From CAISIP01 sp038326025 (lineage in GTDB: Bacteria; Pseudomonadota; Gammaproteobacteria; Burkholderiales; Burkholderiaceae_C): a DNA stretch of 64,000 nucleotides. This document shows positions 8,468 through 17,928 of this stretch, in pieces. Location: positions 9,310 through 73,309 of the forward strand of contig JBBQJP010000021.1 of assembly GCA_038326025.1 (NCBI GenBank). Reading direction: 5' to 3'. Position 1 is the first letter of the stretch, and the number at the start of each line of letters is the position of its first letter. A program made the position numbers and the translations under genes. Below the pieces are notes generated by a model, which made no database searches, was not told where the DNA came from, and saw only the letters and a list, made by a program, of their open reading frames with translations.

Positions 8468-9052
8468 TCAATCAGGCGAGAAGTCGGGTTCCTGGTGTTG
8501 CAACACCTTGACCAGTCGGTTGCTGGTATTGCGCAGGCGCTGCGCCAGCAGTTGCGTGAGCTTGACCAGAATCTTGGCACCGATGGCCGGATGCGCCTGG
8601 ATCAGATGGGTGATCACGGCGCGTGTCAGGATGCCCGCGCGCACATCCCCGATCGCGATACAACTGGCATAACGTGGCGCCGAGTCGAGCATCGACATCT
8701 CGCCGACCGAAGCGCCCTCCTTGACGACGGCCAGACGCGACGCCACGCCGCTGTCGGATCGTTTGATGACGTCGACCGTTCCTTCGAGCACCAGCAGCAT
8801 CCACTCGCCTACTTCGCCTTGTTCAATCACGGTCTGGCCTGCACGCGCGCGCAGTGTCGGCATCAGCGCGCCCAGGGTGTCGGCCTCTTCGGGCGTCAGA
8901 TCCTCGAGCAGGGCGGCAGTCTGGCGCCAGTGTTCACCCAGGCTTGAAAGATTGTCGCAAACGCCCTCGACAAGCAGCCCGGCTCGCTCAAAATGCGCCC
9001 GCAACTGCAATTGATCCTGGGTCGGCAGGCTCACTTCAGCTCGCTCATCCAT
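8468..9052 (-). CDS. Cyclic-nucleotide-binding domain protein, no DNA-binding domain
   Basis: 194 residues. A cNMP-binding beta-roll spans about 50-160 with a GEWMLLVLEGTVDVI strand pair and a phosphate-binding-cassette-like stretch (GEMSMLDSAPRYAS). The remainder is helical (LTQLLAQRLRNTSNRLV), resembling the CRP dimerisation helix, but the helix-turn-helix is missing. Its start overlaps the 3' end of the auxiliary lipoprotein gene by 22 bp, so it is likely the last gene of the lipid-transport operon. It might bind cAMP or c-di-GMP and act on a partner protein; the function is inferred only. Confidence 0.8.
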   Translation of the reverse strand: MDERAEVSLPTQDQLQLRAHFERAGLLVEGVCDNLSSLGEHWRQTAALLEDLTPEEADTLGALMPTLRARAGQTVIEQGEVGEWMLLVLEGTVDVIKRSDSGVASRLAVVKEGASVGEMSMLDSAPRYASCIAIGDVRAGILTRAVITHLIQAHPAIGAKILVKLTQLLAQRLRNTSNRLVKVLQHQEPDFSPD

Positions 9053-9666
9053 TGGGCGATGTCTGCCACCACCGCATCGGTCGCCGCCGTCAGTGCCCGC
9101 ACCCCGCCGCCGGCGTCGGCGCTCGGTGCCGGGCGTTGCGCCACGAAGGCCCGCTGCGCCACCAGGCGCTCGCTGCCGCGCGAGACCTGCGACACCGTGG
9201 CGTGCACGCGCACTTGACCGACACTGCGCCCCGGCGCGTCGAACACGTGGCTGAATTCGTCAAGTTCGAGTCGCAGCACCAGGGGCCGCTGCGTGGCCCC
9301 ATCGCCTTCGCGGGTGACAAGCGTTTCCTGCGCCAAGAATTGGCGCAGGCGCTGGCGCAGCAACTGGGCCGGAGGCATGCTCCAACGCGCCTGCGCATAC
9401 GGCTGCAACTGCTGCGCGTCCGCATAAGCCAGCCGGTACAACACGGCGGTGCTGTCCAGCGCACTGGCAGCCTCGACTTCGGCCAGCGCAATCGCCTGGC
9501 GTGGCGTGGCCAAAACCGGTGCCGCCGCCGATGGGACAGCGGGACCGAAGTCGAACACCACCGAACGTATCGGCTTGTCCAGCACGGTGCAGCCCGCCAG
9601 CAACAACGCGGCGCAAAACAGGCCTGCAAAGCGCGGTAGCCTCGCCCGCCGCTTCAATGAACTCAT
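9031..9666 (-). CDS. ABC-type transport auxiliary lipoprotein (PqiC/MlaB-periplasmic-like)
   Basis: 211 residues with a lipoprotein signal (ALLLAGCTVLD, Cys at about 26) and an ABC_trans_aux domain (VLYRLAYADAQQLQPYAQ, RWSMPPAQLLRQRL). Such lipoproteins sit at the inner leaflet of the outer membrane and pair with MCE proteins in phospholipid or sterol-like lipid transport. The ATG overlaps the MCE gene stop (ATGA). It is followed by the cNMP-binding protein. Confidence 0.87.
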   Translation of the reverse strand: MSSLKRRARLPRFAGLFCAALLLAGCTVLDKPIRSVVFDFGPAVPSAAAPVLATPRQAIALAEVEAASALDSTAVLYRLAYADAQQLQPYAQARWSMPPAQLLRQRLRQFLAQETLVTREGDGATQRPLVLRLELDEFSHVFDAPGRSVGQVRVHATVSQVSRGSERLVAQRAFVAQRPAPSADAGGGVRALTAATDAVVADIAQWMSELK

Positions 9667-10703
9667 GGTTTGCCTTTCGGAATCGCAAAGCCGGCCTCAC
9701 CCGGCCCTGGGACAATCGGGCCATTGCCGAAGATCAAGGATTGCGGGTTGTCGCCCACCGCACTGACCGCGCGATTGACCTGACGTGCGGCCCGCGTCGC
9801 CTCGTCACTGGTGCGATTGAGCCGAGGCAAGGTGCCAGCATTGAGTGCCTGCCCGGCCTCGGTCAGTGCCGCGGCGCCTTCTGACAACGCCGCAGCACCT
9901 TCGGTCATGCGATCCACCGCGCCGCCTTTGGCATTGAGCTTCTCGGCCATGGCGGTGAAGGCATTGGCGGTCTTGCGAAATTCGACGACTGTCTGGTCCA
10001 CCCCGACGGCGGTGGTCTGCAGACTCTTGAGCGTCAAGGTGGCGTCGTCAACGAAGCGGGGAATATTGACACGCTGCGGGCCCAGCTGGGCGTTGAGCAC
10101 GGTATCCAGGTTGGCCGACAACTTCTGCATACGCTCGGCCATGTTCTGCACGCTGCGGGCCGATTCGCCGAACCCGACGATGGTGGCCATCATCTGCTGC
10201 TGGTTTTCTTTGGACAGCAACGTATTGACACGTTCGCTGGTCTGCTCAAGTCGGGTTAGGATCGCCACGCCCTGGTCCGACAGCTTGGACAACAAGCTGG
10301 CACGCATCGGAATCCGCGCTGGTGACTGCTCGCTGGTGACAAGGCGGTTCTTGTCCTCGCCCGAATCATCGAGTTGCACGAAGGCCAGGCCGGTTACGCC
10401 CTGGAATCCCAGCGTGGCAAAGGTAGATCCGGTCACCGGGGCGGATTCGTCAAGCGCGATGCGCACCAGCACATTGCCGGTGGCCTTCGGGTCAAAGCCG
10501 ATGTCCATCACCTTGCCCACCGGCACGCCGCGGTACCGCACCGCGGCCTGGGGCTGCAAGCCGTTGACGGCTTCCGGGCTGGAGATCTCGTAGACGTTGT
10601 GCTCGCCGGTGTCGCGCGTCAACCATACCGCCATGGCGATCAACATCGCGGACACCACCAGGACAAAGATGCCGGCGGCCAATGCATGGGCTTTGTTTTC
10701 CAT
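9663..10703 (-). CDS. MCE-domain (MlaD family) lipid transport protein
   Basis: 346 residues. One N-terminal membrane anchor (AAGIFVLVVSAMLIAMAVWL) is followed by a single MCE domain (about 40-120; VRYRGVPVGKVMDIGFDP, GFQGVTGLAFVQLDD) and a long helical tail with MlaD/PqiB-like coiled coil (about 150-300). It probably forms a hexameric periplasmic lipid-binding ring attached to the permease. It lies between the ATPase gene and the auxiliary lipoprotein gene, 12 bp after the ATPase stop. Confidence 0.9.
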   Translation of the reverse strand: MENKAHALAAGIFVLVVSAMLIAMAVWLTRDTGEHNVYEISSPEAVNGLQPQAAVRYRGVPVGKVMDIGFDPKATGNVLVRIALDESAPVTGSTFATLGFQGVTGLAFVQLDDSGEDKNRLVTSEQSPARIPMRASLLSKLSDQGVAILTRLEQTSERVNTLLSKENQQQMMATIVGFGESARSVQNMAERMQKLSANLDTVLNAQLGPQRVNIPRFVDDATLTLKSLQTTAVGVDQTVVEFRKTANAFTAMAEKLNAKGGAVDRMTEGAAALSEGAAALTEAGQALNAGTLPRLNRTSDEATRAARQVNRAVSAVGDNPQSLIFGNGPIVPGPGEAGFAIPKGKP

Positions 10704-10715
10704 CTGATTGCCTTT

Positions 10716-11555
10716 CTACACTGCGAACGGGTACTCGCGCAACAACTCCATCGCCCGCTGCCCGCGCTCGCCCAGGAAGAAGTCGTGAACGAACGGATGC
10801 GGGAATGCGATCACGTCCTTGGGCGCACCGTGCACGATCACATGCTTGTCGGCCAGCACGGCCACGCGGGTACTCAGTTCGTACAGCGTGTCAAGGTCGT
10901 GTGTGACCATCACCACAGTCAACCCGAGCTCACGGTGCAAGGAGCGGATCAGCGCACAGAAAGCGTCCGCGCTGTCCGGATCAAGCCCGGCCGTGGGTTC
11001 ATCCAGCAACAGCAGCGGCGGATCCATGATCAGCGCGCGGGCCAGCGCAACTCGCTTGATCATGCCGCCGGAGAGATCCGACGGCATCTTGTGCGCGTGC
11101 ACCGCATCGAGCCCCACCATCTGCAGCTTGACCAGCGCGGCGTCGCGGATCAACGCGTCTGGCAACTGCTTGAGCTCGCGCAGCGGAAAGGCGATGTTGT
11201 CCAGCACGCTGAAAGCCGAGAACAAGGCGCCGTGCTGGAACAACATGCCGACCCGACTGGCGGCGCCGACATCCGACAACTGGTCGGCAGGCCGGCCCAG
11301 CACGCTGACGCTGCCGCGCGCGGGGGTCTCCAGCCCCAGGATGGTGCGCAGCATCACGGTCTTGCCACTGCCAGAGCCTCCGACCAGCGACATCAGTTCG
11401 CCCCGCTCGATATGCAGGTTCAGGTCCTGATGCACGATGTTGTCGCGCCCGGCCACGCGAAATATCGACCACAGGTTGCGGATCTCGACCACACCCGGGG
11501 CTTTGGCCTCGGCATCGGTCAACACCTGCGGCAGCGGGTTGGCCGTTCCGCTCAT
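10716..11555 (-). CDS. ABC transporter ATP-binding protein of the MCE/Mla lipid transport system
   Basis: About 279 residues with Walker A GGSGSGKT, signature LSGGM, Walker B LLLLDEPTAGLDP and switch His (VTHDLDTL). It powers the MlaE-type permease for intermembrane lipid movement. The start is placed at 11555 (MSGTANPLPQ), which follows an AAGG-like site; an upstream ATG at 11624 is in frame and would overlap the permease stop. It lies directly downstream of the permease gene. Confidence 0.9.
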   Translation of the reverse strand: MSGTANPLPQVLTDAEAKAPGVVEIRNLWSIFRVAGRDNIVHQDLNLHIERGELMSLVGGSGSGKTVMLRTILGLETPARGSVSVLGRPADQLSDVGAASRVGMLFQHGALFSAFSVLDNIAFPLRELKQLPDALIRDAALVKLQMVGLDAVHAHKMPSDLSGGMIKRVALARALIMDPPLLLLDEPTAGLDPDSADAFCALIRSLHRELGLTVVMVTHDLDTLYELSTRVAVLADKHVIVHGAPKDVIAFPHPFVHDFFLGERGQRAMELLREYPFAV

Positions 11556-11610
11556 ATGACCAGCCTTCGCGCAACGCGCTGCGGCATTCGCCTTGGGGCG
11601 GCCCGGCGGC

Positions 11611-12741
11611 TCATATGCCCACATCCTTGAATACGACAGCGAACAAGGCGTCGACCAGGATCACGACGGTGATCGACGAGACCACCGAGGCGGTCGTGCC
11701 TTCACCCAGGCTTTCGGTGTTGGGCTTGATGCGCAGGCCATAGTGGCAGCCCACGAGTGCAATCAACACGCCGAACACCATGGCCTTGGACATGGCCAGC
11801 GTCAGGTTGGCGACTTCGACCGTGGCTGGCAAGGCCGATACAAAATAGGCCGGCGTGATGCCCATGGACAGATCCGCCGCGAGGATGCCACCGAACAACG
11901 CGGCCAGCGTGGTCCAGACCGTGATCAGTGGCATCGCGATCGCCATGGCGATGGCGCGCGGCATCACCAGCCGGTAACCTTGGGCGATGCCCATGACCCG
12001 CATCGCGTCCAGCTCCTCTGTCACGCGCATGACGCCGATCTGCGCGGTTATCGATGAGCCTGAGCGACCGGCGATGAGAATGGCGGCAAGCACCGGCGCA
12101 AGTTCACGGATCAGCGCGATGCCCAGCACATCGACGATGAAGGCATCGGCACCGAACTTGCGCAACTGCTGCGACATCAGGTAGGCCAGCACGACGCCAA
12201 TCAGGAACCCGACCAGCGCGGTAATCGGCAAGGCGGTCGCCCCGATGCGATACAGCTGGCCGGACACATCGCGCCAGGGACCCATCTGCGGCGCACGCAA
12301 CAAGCGACCGAGATCGAGCAGCAACTGCCCGATCAGCGCCGTCATGTCGCGCGCATGGTCGACCACCTTGTAGACGACTTCGCCGAGCGCCAGAAAGCGC
12401 TGCATCGGCGTCAGGGCCCGCACCACCGGTGGCGTCACCGTATGGCGCGCGACCCGCTCGAGCATGGCGCGTTGCCCCGGTGACGCCTGCACCGAAGCCG
12501 GCCATTGCCGGCCCCAGGCATTCCACAACACCTGCGCCCCGGTATGGTCCATGCGCTCGAGCTCGCGCAAGTCCCACTGCGCCAGGCCGCGCTCCTGCAC
12601 CGAGAGAGTCTCGAGCGCCTGGGTTACCGCCTGCCATGCGCCAGGCAGTGCCAGCGCGGCTGCCGACCAGCTGCCATGCAGGATCAGCAGCCGGCCGTCC
12701 TGGCTGGCCGCGCTGCGCAGATGCGGGCTGGACTCTTGCAT
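11611..12741 (-). CDS. MlaE-type ABC permease with N-terminal STAS domain
   Basis: 376 residues. Residues 1-100 form a STAS-like domain (WDLRELERMDHTGAQVLWNAW), equivalent to separate MlaB in E. coli. From about 130 on is the MlaE permease with several membrane helices (VGFLIGVVLAYLMSQQLRKFG, RSGSSITAQIGVMRVTEELDA). A fused STAS-permease is common in beta-proteobacteria. It is first gene of the operon permease-ATPase-MCE-lipoprotein-cNMP protein. The substrate is probably phospholipid; there is no MlaC-like periplasmic carrier in this operon. Confidence 0.9.
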   Translation of the reverse strand: MQESSPHLRSAASQDGRLLILHGSWSAAALALPGAWQAVTQALETLSVQERGLAQWDLRELERMDHTGAQVLWNAWGRQWPASVQASPGQRAMLERVARHTVTPPVVRALTPMQRFLALGEVVYKVVDHARDMTALIGQLLLDLGRLLRAPQMGPWRDVSGQLYRIGATALPITALVGFLIGVVLAYLMSQQLRKFGADAFIVDVLGIALIRELAPVLAAILIAGRSGSSITAQIGVMRVTEELDAMRVMGIAQGYRLVMPRAIAMAIAMPLITVWTTLAALFGGILAADLSMGITPAYFVSALPATVEVANLTLAMSKAMVFGVLIALVGCHYGLRIKPNTESLGEGTTASVVSSITVVILVDALFAVVFKDVGI

Positions 12742-13006
12742 GGTGCAATGAAAGGCAAAAACCTTGTAACAAGACTCAATGGGACCTTTGATCGTACCCG
12801 TAGTCGGCGAGGGGATTCGTCTGCGGGTTCGACGCCACCCACGCAGGCAATGCCGGACGCGTCCGGGGGTAAATCCCGATGTCGCATACGCGCCGGACGA
12901 AGTACAGTCTCTTCACTCGAAAGACGCCGCACGCGGCGATCTGACTGAGGACCCTGGAGACGATGACAAAACGGTGACCGCCAACCATAAGGTGGCACCT
13001 ACTGCG
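12742..13006. other. Intergenic stretch between lipid-transport operon and mrdA, no gene recognised
   Basis: About 265 bases with no convincing ORF on either strand. Near 12971-12997 a paired region GGTG-CCGCC / GGTGG-CACC can fold just upstream of the terminator at 13007, so a rightward structured RNA is possible. Confidence 0.4.
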
Positions 13007-13037
13007 AAGGCGCTGGCAACCCCAGCGCCTTTTCTTT
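13007..13037 (+). terminator. Rho-independent terminator on the + strand
   Basis: A 10-bp stem AAGGCGCTGG (13007-13016) with CCAGCGCCTT (13022-13031) and a 5-nt loop, followed by TTTCTTTTC. The T-run lies on the rightward strand only, yet both flanking operons run leftward, so the transcript it ends is unidentified. Confidence 0.7.
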
Positions 13038-13056
13038 TCTCAGGCCTGGCCTGGCA

Positions 13057-15006
13057 TCAAGGTGAGGCGCCCGGCCAGGGCATGTCGGCGGCCTGCCGCG
13101 GCGTGCCGATCGGGGCGCCCGACTGGCTCAGGCGTGTCGCAGCAATGTCCTCTTCGCTCGGGTACTGACCCAGCAACCAGTAGTCGAACACCCGACGCGC
13201 GATGGGCGCGGCCGCCGCCGCGCCAAAACCGGCATTTTCGACAATCACCGCCACCACAATCCTGGGATTGTCGGCCGGCGCATAGGCCATGTACAAGGCA
13301 TGGTCGCGCCGGCGCTCTTCCATCTTGGACGCGTTGTACCTGGCGCCAGCGGCAATGCCCACTGCTTGCGCGGTACCGGTCTTGCCTGCGGACGTGTACG
13401 GAGTACCGGCGAAAACCCGGGTCGACGTGCCTTCGGTAGTCACTGAGGCCAGTGCGCGCTGGACCACCGCCAGATGCTCGGGTCGTATGCCGAGGTCCTG
13501 CCCTGGCGCGGCAGCCACCGGCAACCGGATCCGGTTCACCGCCTCCTGCGTTGCAATGACGATCTGCGGTTTGTGCTTGACACCGTTATTGGCGACGATG
13601 GACGTGGCCTGGGCCAGCTGCAGCATCGTGAACGCGTTGTAACCCTGGCCGATACCCAGCGAAATGGTCTCGCCGGCATACCACTTCTGTTGGTCGGCAC
13701 GTTTGTAATAACCCGCCTTCCAGGCCTTGCTCGGCAAAAGCCCGCGCGACTCGCCCTGGATGTCGATGCCGGTGACCTGGCCAAAACCCAGCGGCGCCAT
13801 GAAATCATGGATCGCGTCCACGCCCATGTCATTGGCCAGCGAATAGAAATAGACGTTGCTCGACTTGACGATCGCCACATGCATGTCGACCGGCCCCAGC
13901 CCATGGTCGCCATGGCTGCGGAACTGGTGTCCGGCAAAAGTCCAGGTGCCGTTGTCCTGGACGATGGTGCTGGCCGCGCGTTTTCCGGTGTGCAAGGCGC
14001 CCAGCGCCATGAAGGGTTTGTAGGTCGAGCCGGGCGGGTAGGTGCCACGCAAGGCGCGGTTGAGCAGCGGCTTGTCGATGGACTCGTTAAGGGCCTGCCA
14101 GCTTTCGTAGTCGATACCGTCGACGAACAGGTTGGGGTCGAAGGTGGGCTTGCTCACCAGGGCCAGCACTTCGCCGGTTTTGGGATCCATGGCAACCAGT
14201 GCGCCGCGGCGGTCGCCATACAGATCCTCGATCATTTTCTGCAGCCGGATGTCGATCGACAAGACCACCGTATCGCCGGGAGTTGACGGGCTGCTGGAGA
14301 GCTTTCGCACCGCGCGGCCGCCGGCCGACGTTTCCACCGAATCGACACCGGTGACGCCGTGCAGCTGGTTCTCGAAACTCTGCTCCACGCCCAGCTTGCC
14401 GATGTATTCGGTGCCACGGTAGTTGGCAGCGTTCTCCGAGTCGTCCAGCTTGTCTTTTTCGGCCCTGTTGATGCGACCGATGTAACCGATCACATGACTG
14501 GCCAGCTCGCCGTACGGATAGTTGCGAAACAGCCGGGCCTTGATCTCCACGCCGGAGAACCCGTAGCGACGGGCCACGAAACGCGCGACTTCATCGTCAT
14601 TGAGTTTGGTGCGGATCGGCAAGGACTCAAAGCTGCGCGACTCCTCCTGCAGCTTCTTGAAGCGGCGCCGGTCCCGCGGCGTGATCTCGACGATCTCTGC
14701 CAGCGCGTTGATGGTCTGCTCCATATCGGGCACACGCGCAGGCGTGATCTCCAGCGTATAGGCGGAGTAATTGTTCGCCAGCACGACACCGTTGCGGTCC
14801 AGAATCTGGCCCCGGTTGGGCACCACAGGTACCACCGCCGTGCGGTTGCTTTCCGCCTGCGCGCGCAGATCGTCGTGTCGCACCACCTGCAGCACGATCA
14901 GTCGACCCACCACCAGCAGGAAACACAGCAACACGACGACACCGACCACGAACACGCGCAGGCGAAAGCGGGCCAGATCGGCTTCCACATTGCGCAGTTC
15001 GGTCAT
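13057..15006 (-). CDS. mrdA: Penicillin-binding protein 2 (peptidoglycan transpeptidase MrdA)
   Basis: 649 residues. An N-terminal membrane anchor (VFVVGVVVLLCFLLVVGRLI) precedes the PBP dimerisation domain and the C-terminal transpeptidase. Catalytic motifs are visible: SxxK in PPGSTYKPFMAL, SxN in VKSSNVYFYSLA, and KTG in AGKTGTAQAVG. It cross-links peptidoglycan in the periplasm during cell elongation with MreB/MreC/MreD and RodA. The ATG at 15006 (MTELRNVEADL) is chosen; an upstream in-frame ATG at 15042 would lengthen it by 12 residues. It is last gene of the mreB-mreC-mreD-mrdA group; rodA, often next in Burkholderiales, is not in the window. Confidence 0.95.
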   Translation of the reverse strand: MTELRNVEADLARFRLRVFVVGVVVLLCFLLVVGRLIVLQVVRHDDLRAQAESNRTAVVPVVPNRGQILDRNGVVLANNYSAYTLEITPARVPDMEQTINALAEIVEITPRDRRRFKKLQEESRSFESLPIRTKLNDDEVARFVARRYGFSGVEIKARLFRNYPYGELASHVIGYIGRINRAEKDKLDDSENAANYRGTEYIGKLGVEQSFENQLHGVTGVDSVETSAGGRAVRKLSSSPSTPGDTVVLSIDIRLQKMIEDLYGDRRGALVAMDPKTGEVLALVSKPTFDPNLFVDGIDYESWQALNESIDKPLLNRALRGTYPPGSTYKPFMALGALHTGKRAASTIVQDNGTWTFAGHQFRSHGDHGLGPVDMHVAIVKSSNVYFYSLANDMGVDAIHDFMAPLGFGQVTGIDIQGESRGLLPSKAWKAGYYKRADQQKWYAGETISLGIGQGYNAFTMLQLAQATSIVANNGVKHKPQIVIATQEAVNRIRLPVAAAPGQDLGIRPEHLAVVQRALASVTTEGTSTRVFAGTPYTSAGKTGTAQAVGIAAGARYNASKMEERRRDHALYMAYAPADNPRIVVAVIVENAGFGAAAAAPIARRVFDYWLLGQYPSEEDIAATRLSQSGAPIGTPRQAADMPWPGASP

Positions 15007-15045
15007 ATCGGGGTGTCTCCGTTTTTCCGGTTCACATAGCACCGA

Positions 15046-15576
15046 TCACAAGGGCCGATTGGCATCCGGATCGGGGGCGCGGCGCTGCGGCGCCAGCAGC
15101 AGTACGCTGGCAAACGGCCAAAGGAGTGACTCGATCAGCGGGGACAGGAACATCGACATGCCCGGAAAATCGCCGCCAGCCAGCATCTTGACGCTCAGGC
15201 TGATGACATGCGCCGCCAGGAATACGGGTAACACCTGCACGGCCTGCGAAGGAACCGAGAACCATAACAACCGCCGATGCATGGCAATGGCGAAGAAACT
15301 CAGCACCGTATACGCGAGCGCATTTGCGCCCATCAGGCCGGCCTGGTGCACGTCCATGCAAAGACCGAAGATGAAGGCCGCACCGATACCCACGCGCAGC
15401 GGCTGGTGCACGCTCCAGAACACCAGCACCAGGGCCAGGATGTCCGGAACCCAGGCCGCACGCCCCCAGAAGCCGATGTTCTGCACCATGTTGAGCAACA
15501 AGGCGATCAGCAGAGTGCCCCAGATGAATAGCGGGTTGGCCGGCAGCAGCAACTGCTGTCCGCGGGGCATGATCAT
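15046..15576 (-). CDS. mreD: Rod shape-determining protein MreD
   Basis: A 176-residue, highly hydrophobic protein with about five membrane segments (FIWGTLLIALLLNMVQNIGF, PDILALVLVFWSV, GAAFIFGLCMDV). The motif GLCMDVHQAGLMGANALAY is typical of MreD in beta-proteobacteria. It is an inner-membrane partner of MreC in the elongasome. It lies between mreC and mrdA with short gaps (25 and 39 bp). Confidence 0.92.
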   Translation of the reverse strand: MIMPRGQQLLLPANPLFIWGTLLIALLLNMVQNIGFWGRAAWVPDILALVLVFWSVHQPLRVGIGAAFIFGLCMDVHQAGLMGANALAYTVLSFFAIAMHRRLLWFSVPSQAVQVLPVFLAAHVISLSVKMLAGGDFPGMSMFLSPLIESLLWPFASVLLLAPQRRAPDPDANRPL

Positions 15577-15601
15577 GGCAGGGCTCCCATCCGGATGTGT
15601 T

Positions 15602-16516
15602 TCATTTGCGCGCCGCCGGTTTGCTGGCTGCGATCGTGTCTACCGGTCGGGCCTCGATCTGACTGGCCACTGGCTGCATCACCATGACATGGCTCGTGCC
15701 GGCGACCAGCGCAATGGGTGTCAGGCTGATACGGGCAAACACCGACTCGCTGCGCCGCTGCACCTGATTGACCCGCGCCACCGACAGGCCGGGCGGATAC
15801 ACGCCGTTGACGCCGCTGGTGGACAACACGTCACCGACCTGCACATCGGTGTCAGCCGGGGTGAACCGCAACTCCAGCCCGCCGCCCGCGGCAGTGAGGT
15901 CGCCGAAAGCCACACCGCGCACGCCGGTGCGGGTGTTGAGCACCGGAATCGCCTGGTCGCCATCGGTGATCAAGGTGACTTCGCTGACCTGCCCATACAC
16001 GCGGGTGACCTGGCCGAGCACACCAAAACTGTCGATCACCGGAGAGCCGGCGACGACGCCATGCATCGTACCGCGGTCAATGATGATCTTGCGACTGAAA
16101 GGATCGGCCGCGTCGTACAACACCTGGGCCGCCATCGCCGACGTCGTGATGCGCTGGCGCAATTCCAGCAACTGGCGCAGCCGCTCGTTTTCCAGCCGCA
16201 ACGGTTCTGCCTCCTGCGCCTTGAGGGTCTGACGCGCCATTGTCACGCGCATGGCTTCCGTGTCAGCCTGGGCCGAAGACAGGCTCTGAAAGTAGCCCGA
16301 ACCACCACGAACCCAGTCCACCGGTTGCATCACCAGCCACTGGACCGGATACAGGATCTCGGCAATCGCCGAGCGCAAAGGCCGGACATAGCTGTACCGG
16401 ACATCGGCCACCATCAGGAACAAGGCCAGCGCGCTGCAAAGCGTCAGCTTGGACAACGCCGACAGACCCTGGCGAAACAGGGGTGGCGGTGTTCTGTCGA
16501 GGGTTCCAAGCGGCAT
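15602..16516 (-). CDS. mreC: Rod shape-determining protein MreC
   Basis: 304 residues. One N-terminal membrane helix (LCSALALFLMVADVRYSYV) is followed by a coiled coil (about 80-120; ENERLRQLLELRQR) and the two-barrel periplasmic MreC domain (IIDRGTMHGVVAGSPVIDSF, VGDVLSTSGVNGVYPPGLSV). It is a periplasmic scaffold that activates PBP2. About 170 bp separates it from mreB, so it may have an additional promoter. Confidence 0.93.
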   Translation of the reverse strand: MPLGTLDRTPPPLFRQGLSALSKLTLCSALALFLMVADVRYSYVRPLRSAIAEILYPVQWLVMQPVDWVRGGSGYFQSLSSAQADTEAMRVTMARQTLKAQEAEPLRLENERLRQLLELRQRITTSAMAAQVLYDAADPFSRKIIIDRGTMHGVVAGSPVIDSFGVLGQVTRVYGQVSEVTLITDGDQAIPVLNTRTGVRGVAFGDLTAAGGGLELRFTPADTDVQVGDVLSTSGVNGVYPPGLSVARVNQVQRRSESVFARISLTPIALVAGTSHVMVMQPVASQIEARPVDTIAASKPAARK

Positions 16517-16686
16517 GGCGGCCTATTGTCTCTTGTCCGGGCCGGGTGGATCGACCGAAACCCGCAGAAGGTCGCGTAAAGGCGGGCTTTGACGTGATGC
16601 AAAGCTGCATGCGCTGGCGCGAAGGTGTCGGTCCTCGCAGCGCGTGAGCGGGATCGGCGTGTCATCCACGCCGCCGCCAGCACGAC

Positions 16687-17730
16687 TTATTCGGAGGTGA
16701 AGATCGAGACTGAACGGTCCCAGTGGTCGAGTGCGATGCCGCAGCCGCGCACGACGCAGGTCAGCGGATCTTCCGCCACCAGCACCGGCAGGCCGGTTTC
16801 CTCGGCCAGCAGGCGATCGAGGTCACGCAACATGGCGCCACCGCCGGTGAGCATCATGCCCCGGTCGGCAATGTCGGCGCCGAGTTCGGGTGGCGTAAGT
16901 TCGAGTGCGTTCTTGACCGCCGACACGATGTTGTTCAGCGGGTCGGTGAGCGCCTCCAGGATCTCGTTGGACGAGACCGTGAAGCTGCGCGGCACACCTT
17001 CGGACAGGTTGCGCCCGCGCACTTCCATTTCCTTGACTTCGCTGCCCGGAAAAGCAGAACCGATTTTCTTCTTGATCGCCTCGGCAGTGGGTTCGCCGAT
17101 CAGCATGCCGTAGTTGCGGCGGATGTAATTGATGATGGCCTCGTCGAACTTGTCGCCGCCGACCCGCACGCTACCCTTGTAGACCATGCCACTGAGCGAG
17201 ATCACGCCGACCTCGGTCGTGCCGCCGCCAATGTCGACCACCATCGAGCCACTGGCCTCGCCCACCGGCAGGCCTGCGCCCAGCGCAGCAGCCATCGGCT
17301 CCTCGATCAGTTGCACGGCGCTGGCGCCGGCGCCCAGCGCGGACTCACGAATCGCCCGGCGCTCGACCTGGGTCGAGCCACAGGGAACGCAGATGATGAT
17401 GCGCGGGCTGGGCCGAAAGATGCTGCGTGGGTGCACCATCTTGATGAACTGCTTGAGCATCTGCTCTGTAACAGTGAAGTCGGCAATCACGCCGTCCTTC
17501 ATCGGGCGGATCGCCTCGATATTGCCCGGCACCTTGCCCAGCATGGCCTTGGCCTCGCGGCCCACTGCCTGAATCGTCTTCTTGCCCTGGGGGCCGCCTT
17601 CGTGGCGGATCGCCACCACTGAGGGCTCGTCCAGCACGATGCCCTTGTCGCGTACGTAGATCAGGGTATTGGCCGTGCCCAGGTCAATCGCCAAGTCAGT
17701 GGAGAAATACTGACGGAATGCTCCAAACAT
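16687..17730 (-). CDS. mreB: Rod shape-determining actin-like protein MreB
   Basis: 347 residues, the typical length. Actin-fold ATP motifs are present: DLAIDLGTANTLIYV (phosphate 1), VVDIGGGTTEVGVISL (phosphate 2) and LTGGGAMLRDLD (adenosine). It forms membrane-associated filaments that direct side-wall peptidoglycan synthesis. The ATG at 17730 (MFGAFRQYFSTDLAI) is the family start, although the frame is open 24 codons further upstream. It is first gene of the shape operon and divergent from gatC, about 200 bp away. Confidence 0.97.
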   Translation of the reverse strand: MFGAFRQYFSTDLAIDLGTANTLIYVRDKGIVLDEPSVVAIRHEGGPQGKKTIQAVGREAKAMLGKVPGNIEAIRPMKDGVIADFTVTEQMLKQFIKMVHPRSIFRPSPRIIICVPCGSTQVERRAIRESALGAGASAVQLIEEPMAAALGAGLPVGEASGSMVVDIGGGTTEVGVISLSGMVYKGSVRVGGDKFDEAIINYIRRNYGMLIGEPTAEAIKKKIGSAFPGSEVKEMEVRGRNLSEGVPRSFTVSSNEILEALTDPLNNIVSAVKNALELTPPELGADIADRGMMLTGGGAMLRDLDRLLAEETGLPVLVAEDPLTCVVRGCGIALDHWDRSVSIFTSE

Positions 17731-17928
17731 CGAAATCCTCTCGGGCACGGCAAACGCCTCGGTTTGCCGTCGCCATATGACCTGCGTGAGTAGTGTCTGC
17801 ACATGCCGATTCCCGCTACTGGGGCTTCGGCGCGCAAAGGCGGGATAATACCCTATCGCCTGCTCTGAAACCGACCGCTCATGCGCCTTCCGGCCTGTTT
17901 CGACGCCGGTTTTCCGCTAAAACCCGCC

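Noticed and set aside
12824..12835. GGGTTCGACGCC, resembling a tRNA T-loop
   Set aside because: No D-arm, anticodon arm or 7-bp acceptor stem can be built around it.
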